From: Marininema mesophilum
GTDB lineage: Bacteria > Bacillota > Bacilli > Thermoactinomycetales > DSM-45169
Reading direction: 5' to 3'
DNA length: 64,000 nucleotides
Assembly: GCF_900106775.1 (NCBI RefSeq)
Contig: NZ_FNNQ01000011.1
Location: 62,001-126,000 of the forward strand
In this document: positions 8,535 through 16,646 of the stretch, piece after piece
Layout of the letters: each line of letters begins with the position of its first letter
Position numbering within the stretch: position 1 is the first letter of the stretch
The notes under the pieces: generated by a model
What the model was told of the DNA's origin: nothing
What the model saw: only the letters and a program-made list of their open reading frames with translations
The model's database searches: none
Program-made: the position numbers and the translations under genes

Positions 8535-8655
8535 AAAAAGACCTTTACCAAATAACGGTAAAGGTCTTGCTAACAACACTATGGTTGCCAACAAAGCCGG
8601 GGATTATCCCGTAATGACGACTTTGCTGTAATAGCTACTCCCCTTTAAAGGAAGG
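8535..8655 (-). promoter_or_regulatory. yybP-ykoY manganese riboswitch with terminator
   Basis: On the minus strand the leader contains AAAGGGGAGTAGC, a GTCGTCATTACGGG arm, GGCTTTGTTGGCAACCATAG and GTTAGCAAGACCTTTACC, followed by the hairpin AGACCTTTACC...GGTAAAGGTCT and TTTTT (8535-8568). The 3' P1 strand CCTTT is shared with the terminator, so ligand-stabilised P1 would prevent termination. This is the layout of Mn2+-activated yybP-ykoY elements. The target is the TerC gene. Confidence 0.92.
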
Positions 8656-8819
8656 AAAAGTCTATTCTGTTCACTCTCAATTTCATACTATGATACATTT
8701 GTTGCTTCGTCAAGTGCCTATTCCATGGAACGGGATTGGGCTGCTATTTTGTGCCATCATAAAACGCATGACATAGGATGGAGGAGTGATGTATCCATAG
8801 TGGGAAGGAGTGAGCCGAT

Positions 8820-9560
8820 ATGAAAGGAGTGATCCTGGCTGGAGGGACGGGATCTCGACTATTCCCTTTAACGCAGGTTACTAATAAGCATTTGTTGCCC
8901 GTGGGGAAATACCCGATGATGTATCATCCTCTATGTAGGATAGCAGAGTGTGGTATTCGGGATATTTTGATTGTGACTGGTCGGGAACATATGGGGGATG
9001 TAGTACGGCTCTTGGGGAGTGGAACGCGTTTTAATGCTCGTTTTACCTATAAGGTACAGGATCAACCAGGAGGAATCGCACAAGCATTATCCTTAGCAGA
9101 GGATTTTGCAGGTGGTGAACGGATACTGACGATCTTAGGAGATAATGTCTTTGCAGACAGCCTAATTCCCTATGTAACTTCCTACTGTGAGCAGAAGGAA
9201 GGGGCAAAGCTTTTACTTAAAAAAGTGGATCACCCGGAACGTTTTGGTGTTGCCGAAGTCGAAGGGGATCGAATTATCAACATTGTAGAGAAGCCCACCT
9301 ATCCTAAAAGCTCTATGTGTGTAACGGGAATTTATATGTTTGATCCCCAGGTGTTTGCCTTTATCAGAGAGCTAGAACCATCCGATCGTGGGGAACTCGA
9401 GGTAACAGATATTAATAACCGTTACATCCAGCGCAGCCAATTAACCTTTGATATCCTACAGGGATGGTGGACTGACGCGGGTACACCCGATTCCCTCCTG
9501 CAAGCCAATCAATATGCTAAGCATACGGAGCTATCTTTCTCCGAACAGGAGGGTGATTGA
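8820..9560 (+). CDS. spsI: Glucose-1-phosphate thymidylyltransferase (SpsI/RmlA-like)
   Basis: Makes dTDP-glucose, the first step to dTDP-rhamnose. The N-terminal nucleotide-binding signature GVILAGGTGSRLFPLTQVTNK and the KYPMMYHPL block are intact; ILGDNVFAD, VEKPTYP and WWTDAGTPDSL follow. At 246 aa it is the short spore-type form rather than the ~290-aa RmlA. GAAGGAG precedes the ATG. It opens an operon in which every junction to spsL overlaps, as in the distal part of the B. subtilis sps operon. Mother-cell expression in sporulation is inferred from that homology. Confidence 0.93.
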   Translation: MKGVILAGGTGSRLFPLTQVTNKHLLPVGKYPMMYHPLCRIAECGIRDILIVTGREHMGDVVRLLGSGTRFNARFTYKVQDQPGGIAQALSLAEDFAGGERILTILGDNVFADSLIPYVTSYCEQKEGAKLLLKKVDHPERFGVAEVEGDRIINIVEKPTYPKSSMCVTGIYMFDPQVFAFIRELEPSDRGELEVTDINNRYIQRSQLTFDILQGWWTDAGTPDSLLQANQYAKHTELSFSEQEGD

Positions 9561-10528
9561 TGCATAGAGTCTTGGTAACAGGTGGAGCTGGTTTTATCGG
9601 GAGTCACTACGTTCGCCATCTTCTCCGCACTCATACCGATATAGAAGTGATCAATGCAGATGCGCTGACATACTCTGCCAACTTGCAAAGCTTAGCCGAT
9701 ATTGAAGGAGAATCACGATACCGTTTTATTAAAATTGATTTAGCCAATCAGGCAGATATCGACTGTCTCTTTTCCACGCCCTTCGATGAAGTGGTTCATT
9801 TTGCTGCAGAAAGCCATGTTGATCGAAGTATTCAAGGGGCTGAAGCTTTTATCCGTTCGAATATTCTCGGTACTTATCGATTGCTGGAAGCCATTCGTCA
9901 TGGTGGTACCGTTAAAAAGATGGTCCATATCTCTACCGACGAAGTGTACGGAAGTATTGAAAAAGGTCGCACGCCAGAGGGGGAACCCTTAGCACCAGGC
10001 AATCCATATTCAGCAAGTAAAGCAGGATCTGATCTTCTGTGCCTTGCTTATGTGAATACCTATAAATTACCCATTGTTCTCACTCGTTGTACCAATAATT
10101 ATGGACCATGGCAACACCTTGAAAAGTTTATCCCAAAGGCAATTCTCCACGCTGTAGAGAATCGCCCACTTCCGCTATATGGAGCGGGTAATCAAGAGAG
10201 GGACTGGATCTATGTAACCGATCACTGTGCCGCAGTAGATCGTGTGCGAGAAGCCGGTCGTGTGGGAGAAGTGTACCATATCGGGGCAGAAAACACGGCT
10301 AGTAATCGAACCATCGCGGAACAGATTCTGGACCTTCTACAAAAGCCACATTCACTCATCCAGCAAGCAAAGGATCGCCTGGGTCATGATTTTCGGTACT
10401 CCCTAAATACCACGAAAATACGTGAGGAGCTGGGTTGGCAACCGCAGGTTTCATTAGAAAAAGGCTTGAAAGAAACGGTGAAATGGTATCAAACCCGTTG
10501 GGAAAGGAAAGAGGGAAGCCCCCGATGA
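9560..10528 (+). CDS. spsJ: dTDP-glucose 4,6-dehydratase
   Basis: Second enzyme of the dTDP-rhamnose pathway, a short-chain dehydrogenase-type epimerase/dehydratase of 322 aa. It shows the NAD-binding TGGAGFIGSHYVRH motif, HFAAESHVDRS, the catalytic Thr-Asp-Glu in STDEVYGS and the Y-x3-K in PYSASKAGSD. NNYGPWQHLEKFIPKAI is also typical. I start at ATG 9560, which overlaps the spsI stop in TGATG, with AGGAGGG upstream; a TTG three bases earlier is the alternative. The 3' end overlaps spsK by four bases. Confidence 0.94.
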   Translation: MHRVLVTGGAGFIGSHYVRHLLRTHTDIEVINADALTYSANLQSLADIEGESRYRFIKIDLANQADIDCLFSTPFDEVVHFAAESHVDRSIQGAEAFIRSNILGTYRLLEAIRHGGTVKKMVHISTDEVYGSIEKGRTPEGEPLAPGNPYSASKAGSDLLCLAYVNTYKLPIVLTRCTNNYGPWQHLEKFIPKAILHAVENRPLPLYGAGNQERDWIYVTDHCAAVDRVREAGRVGEVYHIGAENTASNRTIAEQILDLLQKPHSLIQQAKDRLGHDFRYSLNTTKIREELGWQPQVSLEKGLKETVKWYQTRWERKEGSPR

Positions 10529-11382
10529 GAATTTGGGTGACAGGAGCAGGGGGGCAGTTGGGTAAGGACATGGTACGGATCTTAGGGGAAGAGCACCAGG
10601 TGGTTGGCTTTACCCGATTAGGATGGGATGTAGCGGAATCAGGACTAAGCCAAAAGCTCATATCATCAGATCCTCCTGAAGTCATCGTGCACTGTGCAGC
10701 CTATACCAATGTGGATGGCAGTGAAGATCATCCCAAAGAAGCATTCCTAGTGAATACGCGAGGAACAAAGGAGCTTGCAAAAACTTGCGGTGAACTAGGA
10801 ATTCGGCTGGTTTATATCAGTACGGATTATGTTTTTGATGGAGAGAAGGAATCTGGTTATTCGGAGTTAGACCCCTTGTTTCCCCTCAATGTATACGGAA
10901 AGACAAAGGCGATGGGAGAACGTTGGGTAGAAAAACATTGCACGGATTATCTAATCCTTCGCACAGCCTGGGTATATGGACATAGCGGGAGAAATTTTCC
11001 CTGCGCAATTATCCAAAAGGCCCAACAGGGAGAGGTTTTGCGGGTGGTTGATGATCAACGTGGGTCACCTACCTATACGAAGCACTTGGCGGCAAAAACA
11101 AGGGAGTTACTGAGGAGTTCCCTTTGTGGCACTTTTCATACAGCAGGGAGTGGCGATTGCACCTGGTATGATTTTGCGATGGAGATCTTGAGGAGAGCGG
11201 GCTATACAAAACCCCTACTCACGCGAATCTCCAGCAGGGAGCTTTCACGTCGAGCGAAGCGTCCAACGGTATCCATCTTGCGAACAGAACGGCTTCCTCT
11301 ACAGGGTATAGAACCCCTGGCCAGTTGGAAGAAAGGATTGGACGATTTCTTTAAGGAGAGGACGGTGAATCGAGTTGATTGA
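10525..11382 (+). CDS. spsK: dTDP-4-dehydrorhamnose reductase
   Basis: Final NAD(P)H-dependent reduction to dTDP-rhamnose. The 285-aa protein has TGAGGQLGKD at the N-terminus, HCAAYTNVD, the STDYVFDG block and the catalytic YGKTKAMGE, plus RTAWVYG and VVDDQRGSPTYT, all RmlD hallmarks. The open frame runs 30 codons further upstream, but ATG 10525 overlaps the spsJ stop (ATGA) and gives the standard N-terminus. Its stop overlaps the spsL start by eight bases. Confidence 0.94.
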   Translation: MRIWVTGAGGQLGKDMVRILGEEHQVVGFTRLGWDVAESGLSQKLISSDPPEVIVHCAAYTNVDGSEDHPKEAFLVNTRGTKELAKTCGELGIRLVYISTDYVFDGEKESGYSELDPLFPLNVYGKTKAMGERWVEKHCTDYLILRTAWVYGHSGRNFPCAIIQKAQQGEVLRVVDDQRGSPTYTKHLAAKTRELLRSSLCGTFHTAGSGDCTWYDFAMEILRRAGYTKPLLTRISSRELSRRAKRPTVSILRTERLPLQGIEPLASWKKGLDDFFKERTVNRVD

Positions 11383-11830
11383 AGGTGTTACTTTCAAAAA
11401 ATTAATAAAACATTGTGATGATCGGGGCACTTTTATGGAGATCCTGCGGGATGATGAGCATCTACTAGAATGTTTTGGGCAATTATCAGCTTCTCTCTCT
11501 TATCCAGGGGTGATAAAAGCCTTTCACTATCATCAGCATCAGGATGATCTCTGGTATTTTCCTGTAGGAAATGCTCAGGTCGTCCTCCATGATCTCCGAT
11601 CAGATTCACCTACAATAGGAAAGACAGCTGTTTACTATATGGGGGAAGAGAACCCATCTTTGCTTCTTATACCCAAAGGAGTTGCCCATGGATATCGTGT
11701 CTTAGGTGAGAAGCCAGCGATGATTGTGTATGTTACATCACGATCCTACAATCCTGAGGAGCCTGACGAGAAGAGAATTCCCTACGATGATCCTGCTATT
11801 GGTTTTTCTTGGGAAACACAATACCGATAA
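11375..11830 (+). CDS. spsL: dTDP-4-dehydrorhamnose 3,5-epimerase (SpsL/RmlC-like)
   Basis: A 151-aa cupin of the RmlC family, supplying the epimerisation before the SpsK reduction. Visible segments are the DDRGTFMEI N-terminus, KAFHYHQHQDDLWYF carrying the histidines, LHDLRSDS and IPKGVAHGYRVL. It is shorter than the ~180-aa RmlC enzymes, as spore-type SpsL proteins are. The best start is TTG 11375, coupled to the spsK stop; the AAGGAGAGG site is a little far (about 13 bases). The four rhamnose genes are consecutive. Confidence 0.88.
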   Translation: MIEGVTFKKLIKHCDDRGTFMEILRDDEHLLECFGQLSASLSYPGVIKAFHYHQHQDDLWYFPVGNAQVVLHDLRSDSPTIGKTAVYYMGEENPSLLLIPKGVAHGYRVLGEKPAMIVYVTSRSYNPEEPDEKRIPYDDPAIGFSWETQYR

Positions 11831-11843
11831 GGAGGATACCTAT

Positions 11844-12752
11844 TTGAAAATCTGGATCCTCCCTAAGGAAAGATCCCTTCTCTGTTATCCTCCAAAGGCG
11901 GGCAAGTCTCAAGGAGAAACAAACAGGGAACGTGTGTTCTATCGCGGGAGGAGTGGAGAAAAAGGTCTAGATGCCCTGGGTCAAGAGATCACTAAATTAA
12001 AGGGGAAGGATGTTTCTATTCATTGGGTAGGTGAGATAGAGAATAATCCAGAATGGACACACTTGTTACATTTTCCACTTACTCTCTTTCTCGATCACCT
12101 TCCTACCCATTTAGTCAGTCCATTTAAAGAAGCGGAGAAGGTATATGTCCCCTCGTATTATTTGAAGGAGGCCTTGGAGAGAAAAAAACTATTTTCTAAG
12201 GAGAAAATTCATCAATATCTCCCTTTACCTGAACCTATGCCCCAATTGGTATTGATTAACGATCAATCCTTGAAGAATAGACGACCGATGATCCTGGTAG
12301 CAAAGGAGTATGTGACAAAGAAGGAGCTTTACCGATTGATGAGGATTGTACAGATTTTACAAAAAGAAGGATACTCAACCCTACGCTTGAATGTTCTCCC
12401 CAAAGAGAATATTTTGAGAAAAACACTATTTCCAACGATTCATATCGTGTTTACTGGTGGAGAAGAGTCTCAGTCACTCGCCCTTTTTCATCTACAGATG
12501 ATGGGTCAAGGCGTACCGATCATTACGACGGATGTAGGTGATCGCGGGGAATGGGTTCTTCATGGTCACTCTGGCTTTTTATTAAGAAAAAAGGATACCA
12601 AGCAAGACTGGATTCATTATCTATATTCCTTAGTAAGGAACACAAAAATGCGGCGTGATTTTGGAGAGAATGGTCGGTTGCTTATTGAATCACAAAGAAA
12701 ATATCAGAGGCCAGTGTTAAGTGAGGGGAGAATGGATGATAAAGATCGTTAG
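11844..12752 (+). CDS. Glycosyltransferase, group 1 (GT4-like) C-terminal domain
   Basis: A 302-aa protein with a recognisable GT-B C-terminal half: FTGGEESQSLALFHLQMMGQ, GVPIITTDVGDRGEWVLHGH and SGFLL, the nucleotide-sugar binding region of group 1 transferases, and a trailing NTKMRRDFGENGR. The N-terminal half is weakly conserved. I start at TTG 11844, with AAGGAGGATA before it; the upstream open frame overlaps spsL and is unlikely. Sitting between the dTDP-rhamnose genes and two more transferases, it probably adds a sugar, perhaps rhamnose, to a spore-surface glycan. Confidence 0.8.
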   Translation: MKIWILPKERSLLCYPPKAGKSQGETNRERVFYRGRSGEKGLDALGQEITKLKGKDVSIHWVGEIENNPEWTHLLHFPLTLFLDHLPTHLVSPFKEAEKVYVPSYYLKEALERKKLFSKEKIHQYLPLPEPMPQLVLINDQSLKNRRPMILVAKEYVTKKELYRLMRIVQILQKEGYSTLRLNVLPKENILRKTLFPTIHIVFTGGEESQSLALFHLQMMGQGVPIITTDVGDRGEWVLHGHSGFLLRKKDTKQDWIHYLYSLVRNTKMRRDFGENGRLLIESQRKYQRPVLSEGRMDDKDR

Positions 12753-13503
12753 CATTATCATCCCTGTGCGGAATCAACTTCAGTATACAAAGCAATGTAT
12801 TAAGGCGATCCACCGATATACGGAGCTTCCCTATGAAGTAATCCTAGTAGATAATCAATCGACAGATAAAACGAAAATGTTTATCACCGCGCAAATGAAA
12901 CAGAGAGGCGAGAAGGTACGTGGGATACGAAACGAGCTAAATCGGGGATTTGCCGCTGGGATTAATCAGGGGATGCGGGAAGCAAAGGGGCAGTATATCG
13001 TTTTATTAAATAATGATACCTTGCCCTCGTATCGTTGGGTAGAACAGCTGATCGCACCCTTGCAAAGGGATGACTCAGTGGGGATGACTGGCCCAGTCTC
13101 TAATCGAGTGATTTCTGAGCAAAAAATAAAGATATCGCTCACAAATCCCGATGAAATTCATCGATTTAGTCGTTTGCACAATCGACCAAATTCGTCGCGT
13201 TGGCGAGAAAGTAAACGACTCTCCGGGTTTTGCCTCGCCCTTCCTCGTCATGTATGGAAAAGTGTAGGAGAGTGGGATGAGCGTTTTGGCCTTGGTACGT
13301 ATGAGGATGACGATTATAGTTATCGTATCCGACAAAAGGGATGGCGACTAATTGTTGCAGGAGATACCTATGTGCATCATTTTGGTAACCGGAGCTTCCA
13401 TAAGAGAGGGTATAAGGAATTTTCTAAGATCTTAGCGCAAAACAGACGTTACTTTCTACGAAAATGGAATCTAATGACTAAACCAAAAGGGCTATTATTA
13501 TGA
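12736..13503 (+). CDS. Family 2 glycosyltransferase
   Basis: A 255-aa GT-A enzyme. It shows SIIIPVRNQLQYTKQCI, EVILVDNQSTDKT, GFAAGINQGM and the metal-binding LLNNDT, followed by the acceptor-side GTYEDDDYSYRIRQKGW, a layout typical of rhamnosyl- and galactofuranosyl-type GT2 proteins. ATG 12736 has AGGGGAG five bases upstream and overlaps the preceding gene by 17 bases. Operon position suggests that it builds the same rhamnose-containing polymer. The exact sugar and acceptor are unknown. Confidence 0.88.
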   Translation: MIKIVSIIIPVRNQLQYTKQCIKAIHRYTELPYEVILVDNQSTDKTKMFITAQMKQRGEKVRGIRNELNRGFAAGINQGMREAKGQYIVLLNNDTLPSYRWVEQLIAPLQRDDSVGMTGPVSNRVISEQKIKISLTNPDEIHRFSRLHNRPNSSRWRESKRLSGFCLALPRHVWKSVGEWDERFGLGTYEDDDYSYRIRQKGWRLIVAGDTYVHHFGNRSFHKRGYKEFSKILAQNRRYFLRKWNLMTKPKGLLL

Positions 13504-13552
13504 GATAGAGAGAATGAGTGACATCCCCGTTCGGGAGGTGAGCTGAGTAACG

Positions 13553-14527
13553 GTGAAAGCCATATATGTGCCAAGTTCTATACGAAAGCCCTTTGCTTTT
13601 ATTGATGACTGTATTAAAAAAACGATGGACAAGATCGGAATCCGAACTCGCGTTCTCTCTCCGGGAAAGGGGTTTGTTCAAGGATTGGATCTATCGATCC
13701 GGGATTTTCAGCCGGATTTTCTCTTGGCCAATTTAGGTTGTCGGTTAGATAATCAAGAGCTTGATGCTATCCAATCCCTCACAATCCCTACAGGGATTTG
13801 GTATACAGATGATCCCTACGCGATGGATCAATCACTCATGACCTGTCGTTCTTTTCAATATATTTTTACGAATGAAGAGGCGGCCGTTTCTGTTTATCAA
13901 GCTGCAGGTTGTTTGAAGGTATATCACCTTCCCCTAGCAACCTCAATTGCCCCTTTTTCACCACGAAGGGTATCCTCACGTTATCAAAGTGATGTACTGA
14001 TTCTAGGAACTGCTTTTGATAATCGGCTGGAAGAAGTGGATTATCTCGCTTCTCATTTGCCAGCATACCGGCTCAAGATTATTGGACCTGGGTGGGGTCG
14101 CCTGAAAAACTACCGTAGGCTAAAAGGGTACATTCGAGGGGAATGGGTAGGACCGAATGAAGCAGCATGCTACTATGCAGGAGCAAAAATTGTGCTTAAT
14201 ATTCATCGTTCAGCAGATGATCCTTATCTGAGACAAAATCAACGTGGAATTAGTGCGTGGACACCAAATAACCGTCTCTTTGAGATTGCATCCTGTCGTG
14301 CATATCAACTAATGAGTTATCGCCCAGGAGTTACGTCCCTCTTTCCAGATGGAGAAATTGACACTTACCAGGAACGTGAGGAACTACCTGAGCGGCTCAA
14401 AGAGTTATTAAATCAAGGGGAAAGACGGGAGGATCTAGCATCCCGTGCCCATCTAGTTACTTTGGAGCAGCATCGTTACGTTCACCGGATCAAAAGGATA
14501 CTTGCCACGTTAGAACTTTCCCTATAA
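13553..14527 (+). CDS. CgeB-like glycosyltransferase, spore surface
   Basis: A 324-aa protein resembling the CgeB family of spore-maturation glycosyltransferases. Typical parts are PDFLLANLG, GIWYTDDPY, YIFTNEEAAVSVYQAAG, VYHLPLATS, DVLILGTAFDNR and the C-terminal TPNNRLFEIASCRAYQLMSY followed by PGVTSLFPDGEI. The GTG start at 13553 has GGGAGGTGA about 12 bases before it. It closes the run of sugar genes that begins with spsI. CgeB in B. subtilis affects the outermost spore layer, which supports a spore-crust polysaccharide role for the whole cluster. Confidence 0.82.
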   Translation: MKAIYVPSSIRKPFAFIDDCIKKTMDKIGIRTRVLSPGKGFVQGLDLSIRDFQPDFLLANLGCRLDNQELDAIQSLTIPTGIWYTDDPYAMDQSLMTCRSFQYIFTNEEAAVSVYQAAGCLKVYHLPLATSIAPFSPRRVSSRYQSDVLILGTAFDNRLEEVDYLASHLPAYRLKIIGPGWGRLKNYRRLKGYIRGEWVGPNEAACYYAGAKIVLNIHRSADDPYLRQNQRGISAWTPNNRLFEIASCRAYQLMSYRPGVTSLFPDGEIDTYQEREELPERLKELLNQGERREDLASRAHLVTLEQHRYVHRIKRILATLELSL

Positions 14528-14613
14528 CATGAAATCCGCTCACTAAATGGGTAAAAGAAAGTTTCCACCCTTGCTTCATATTCATATCGTGGGTGTGACA
14601 GGAGGTATCGAAT

Positions 14614-15147
14614 GTGAATCAACAGGGTATTACATTATGGTTTACCGGTTTATCTGGGGCAGGAAAAACTACAATTGCTCTTCATCTTGAGAAGCGATTG
14701 CAGGAGCTTGGCATACGAGTGAAGCGTTTGGATGGAGATGAAGTACGTGCTCGCTTAGCACCCGATCTCGGTTTTTCGAAGAAAGATCGCTTTACCCATA
14801 TTGAACGCGTCTCCTACGTAGCTGATTTATTAACCCGCTACGGTGTTATCGTCTTAGCATCTTTTATTTCTCCCTATCGGGAAATGAGACAACTCTGCCG
14901 CGAACAGATCGAATCCTTCGCGGAAGTATATGTTCACTGCCCCCTTGAAGAATGTATCCAACGGGATGTAAAGGGGTTGTACGCGCGAGCGCTAAAAGGA
15001 GAAATCTCTAACTTTACAGGCATTAGTCAACCTTACGAAGAACCTGAATCCCCTGATCTTACTGTTGATTCTCATAAAGAGACCGCTTCAGAAAGTGCAG
15101 ATCGTGTGATGAATTTTCTCCGTGAGCAAGGCTATATCCCAACCTAA
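14614..15147 (+). CDS. cysC: Adenylylsulfate (APS) kinase
   Basis: Phosphorylates APS to PAPS, the activated sulfate donor. The 177-aa protein has the P-loop GLSGAGKTT, LDGDEVR, GFSKKDRFTHIERVSYVA, ASFISPYREMR and the FTGISQPYEEPESPDL segment of CysC. Start GTG 14614 follows AGGAGG. No ATP sulfurylase or PAPS reductase lies nearby. It comes 86 bases after the CgeB-like gene, which hints at sulfate modification of the polysaccharide, but no sulfotransferase is visible, so this is speculative. Its stop overlaps the convergent regulator gene. Confidence 0.92.
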   Translation: MNQQGITLWFTGLSGAGKTTIALHLEKRLQELGIRVKRLDGDEVRARLAPDLGFSKKDRFTHIERVSYVADLLTRYGVIVLASFISPYREMRQLCREQIESFAEVYVHCPLEECIQRDVKGLYARALKGEISNFTGISQPYEEPESPDLTVDSHKETASESADRVMNFLREQGYIPT

Positions 15148-15485
15148 CGACTATTCTGAGGACTATGGGCGCCCTGTTGCTGTATTGTCTGGTAGATGGA
15201 TTGAAGCTGCTTCCAATGTCGTTCAACAGCAGCGCGTCCATCTGCGGTAATTCGTACAGTTGTTTGGGGAATTTTTTTACGCAGGAAATGCTTATCAATC
15301 ACCACCAACCCGCCTTTTTCTAATTTAGTCAGGTGAGAGGAAAGGTTGCCCTTCGTCAGGCCTGTTAGCTCTTGCAGAAAGAGGAATTCCGCTAGGGTAC
15401 AGGCAGATAATGCCGTAAGAACAGCTAGGCGGGCTGGTTCATGGATCAGTTTATCCAGTCGTGCTAACTCTTTATAGGGCAACAT
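15144..15485 (-). CDS. Winged-helix transcriptional regulator (ArsR/MarR-like)
   Basis: A 113-aa DNA-binding protein. The winged helix reads IHEPARLAVLTALSACTLAEF, FLQELTGLTKGNLSSHLTKLE and KGGLVVIDKHF, as in the PF13601-type regulators that often govern ABC transporters. I start at ATG 15485, with GGAGGA about 9 bases upstream, rather than 10 codons earlier. It converges on cysC with overlapping stop codons. No transporter partner is visible. Confidence 0.85.
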   Translation of the reverse strand: MLPYKELARLDKLIHEPARLAVLTALSACTLAEFLFLQELTGLTKGNLSSHLTKLEKGGLVVIDKHFLRKKIPQTTVRITADGRAAVERHWKQLQSIYQTIQQQGAHSPQNSR

Positions 15486-15585
15486 TTCTGAATCTCCTCC
15501 TAAATCGGAATTCAACCTTCAATATAAAGGATTAACCGATTTATATCAATAACCAGTTTGCTATATAAACTTCATTCCACCCTAC

Positions 15586-15634
15586 TTCACCGAAAAGCCC
15601 TGTCGAAATAATTTCGACAGGGCTTTTCGGTGAA
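15586..15634. terminator. Long perfect hairpin, probable terminator of ynzC
   Basis: A perfect 24-bp inverted repeat with a single central base, TTCACCGAAAAGCCCTGTCG and onward. It lies about 60 bases past the ynzC stop and about 100 bases before the start of the next minus-strand gene. CTTTTC follows the GC-rich core in both directions. Confidence 0.7.
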
Positions 15635-15697
15635 AACAAATGATAAAACTGGTACACTAAAAGTATAGTTGGTTAACTAAAAATCCTGCTAACACTT

Positions 15698-15892
15698 TTA
15701 CTTTTCGTTGTTGAGGTCCTTTTCATCGACAAACCGGATACGGTCCAGTTGAGTTTTAACTTGCCCTCGAATCCCCTTCAAGTAGGTCTCGCGGAGACGG
15801 CGTTGTTCTTCCTTCTCAGCAGGAGTCAATCCTTCGCCCTTTTGCTTTTTAGCGAGAGCATTGATTCGCTGGAGTAGTTGATCCGTAATCAC
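15698..15892 (-). CDS. ynzC: DUF896 small protein (YnzC)
   Basis: A 64-aa charged helical protein matching the DUF896/UPF0291 family, with RINALAKKQKGEGLTPAEKE and EEQRRLRETYLKGIRGQVK as the family core. In Bacillus YnzC is encoded beside yneB, yneA and lexA and belongs to the SOS region. Here it is divergent from yneB, with 67 bases between starts, and lexA/yneA are 7 kb away, so the block is partly dispersed. AGGAGTGATGTTGCGTG leads into the start. Function unknown. Confidence 0.92.
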   Translation of the reverse strand: MITDQLLQRINALAKKQKGEGLTPAEKEEQRRLRETYLKGIRGQVKTQLDRIRFVDEKDLNNEK

Positions 15893-15959
15893 GCAACATC
15901 ACTCCTCCTCTGAAGGATAGCGAAAAGGAGTCTATTTAGCAAGGGAGGATCATTAGGGG

Positions 15960-16628
15960 ATGAACGGGATCATATATGCTCGCGTCAGTACACGCAGGCA
16001 GGAGCAAGAAACTAGCCTCGAAAGGCAAGTGGCAGACCTTAAAAGGTTTGCTACCGCAGAGGGATGTACAATAGTCGACGTGATTACTGAACAACACAGT
16101 GGCTTTGATCTTAACCGTGATGGACTCTATCGACTCTTAGATGGAATTAAGTCTTATCAAGTTGAAGCGGTTTTTATCCAGGATGATACGAGATTGGGTA
16201 GAGGGGAAGCAAAATTAGCTGTCCTTCATCAGTTACATCGTCTCGGTTGCACGATTCTAACCCAGCAACAAGGGGGAGAATTGGAACTAGAAGCTGGAGA
16301 GTCCACGGTTCTTCACATCATGGCTAGGGTGGAAGAATTACAGCGAAAATGGATGAATCAAAAGATCTCTTGGGGTATGAAACGAGCCATGAAAGAAAAG
16401 GGATTTAATCCTGCGCGCAATTTGAAAAATCACGGCCAGGGAGGACGAGAGAAAAAAGAGGTCCCGATCGAACAAATCGTGTCGTTAAAGGAAAGGAAGC
16501 TTACCTTTGAAGAGATTGCAGCCACTCTTCAGGGGTTTGGTTACGATGTATCCCGAGCAACGGTGCATCGACGTTATCGGGAGAGGATGAATGAGCGCTT
16601 AACCGAAGAGGAAGTTTCTGATACATAG
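15960..16628 (+). CDS. yneB: YneB-like serine recombinase/resolvase
   Basis: A 222-aa serine recombinase. The N-terminal catalytic domain shows IIYARVSTRRQEQETSLERQ with the nucleophilic serine, VEAVFIQDDTRLGRG, and a C-terminal helix-turn-helix (LTFEEIAATLQGFGYDVSRA, TVHRRY). It matches chromosomal YneB of Bacillus more than a transposon resolvase, and its neighbour ynzC confirms the context. AGGGAGGATC precedes the ATG. No res-site repeats were identified. Confidence 0.9.
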   Translation: MNGIIYARVSTRRQEQETSLERQVADLKRFATAEGCTIVDVITEQHSGFDLNRDGLYRLLDGIKSYQVEAVFIQDDTRLGRGEAKLAVLHQLHRLGCTILTQQQGGELELEAGESTVLHIMARVEELQRKWMNQKISWGMKRAMKEKGFNPARNLKNHGQGGREKKEVPIEQIVSLKERKLTFEEIAATLQGFGYDVSRATVHRRYRERMNERLTEEEVSDT

Positions 16629-16646
16629 GAATAGGAAAATGAGAAA

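Noticed and set aside
8760..8790. CATAGGAT upstream of spsI as a sigma-K minus-10 element.
   Set aside because: No acceptable minus-35 element at the expected distance; a sporulation promoter is likely but this one cannot be supported.
13514..13546. Ten-codon ORF (MSDIPVREVS) ending just before the CgeB-like start.
   Set aside because: No clear ribosome binding site of its own, and the product is too short to judge; probably chance.
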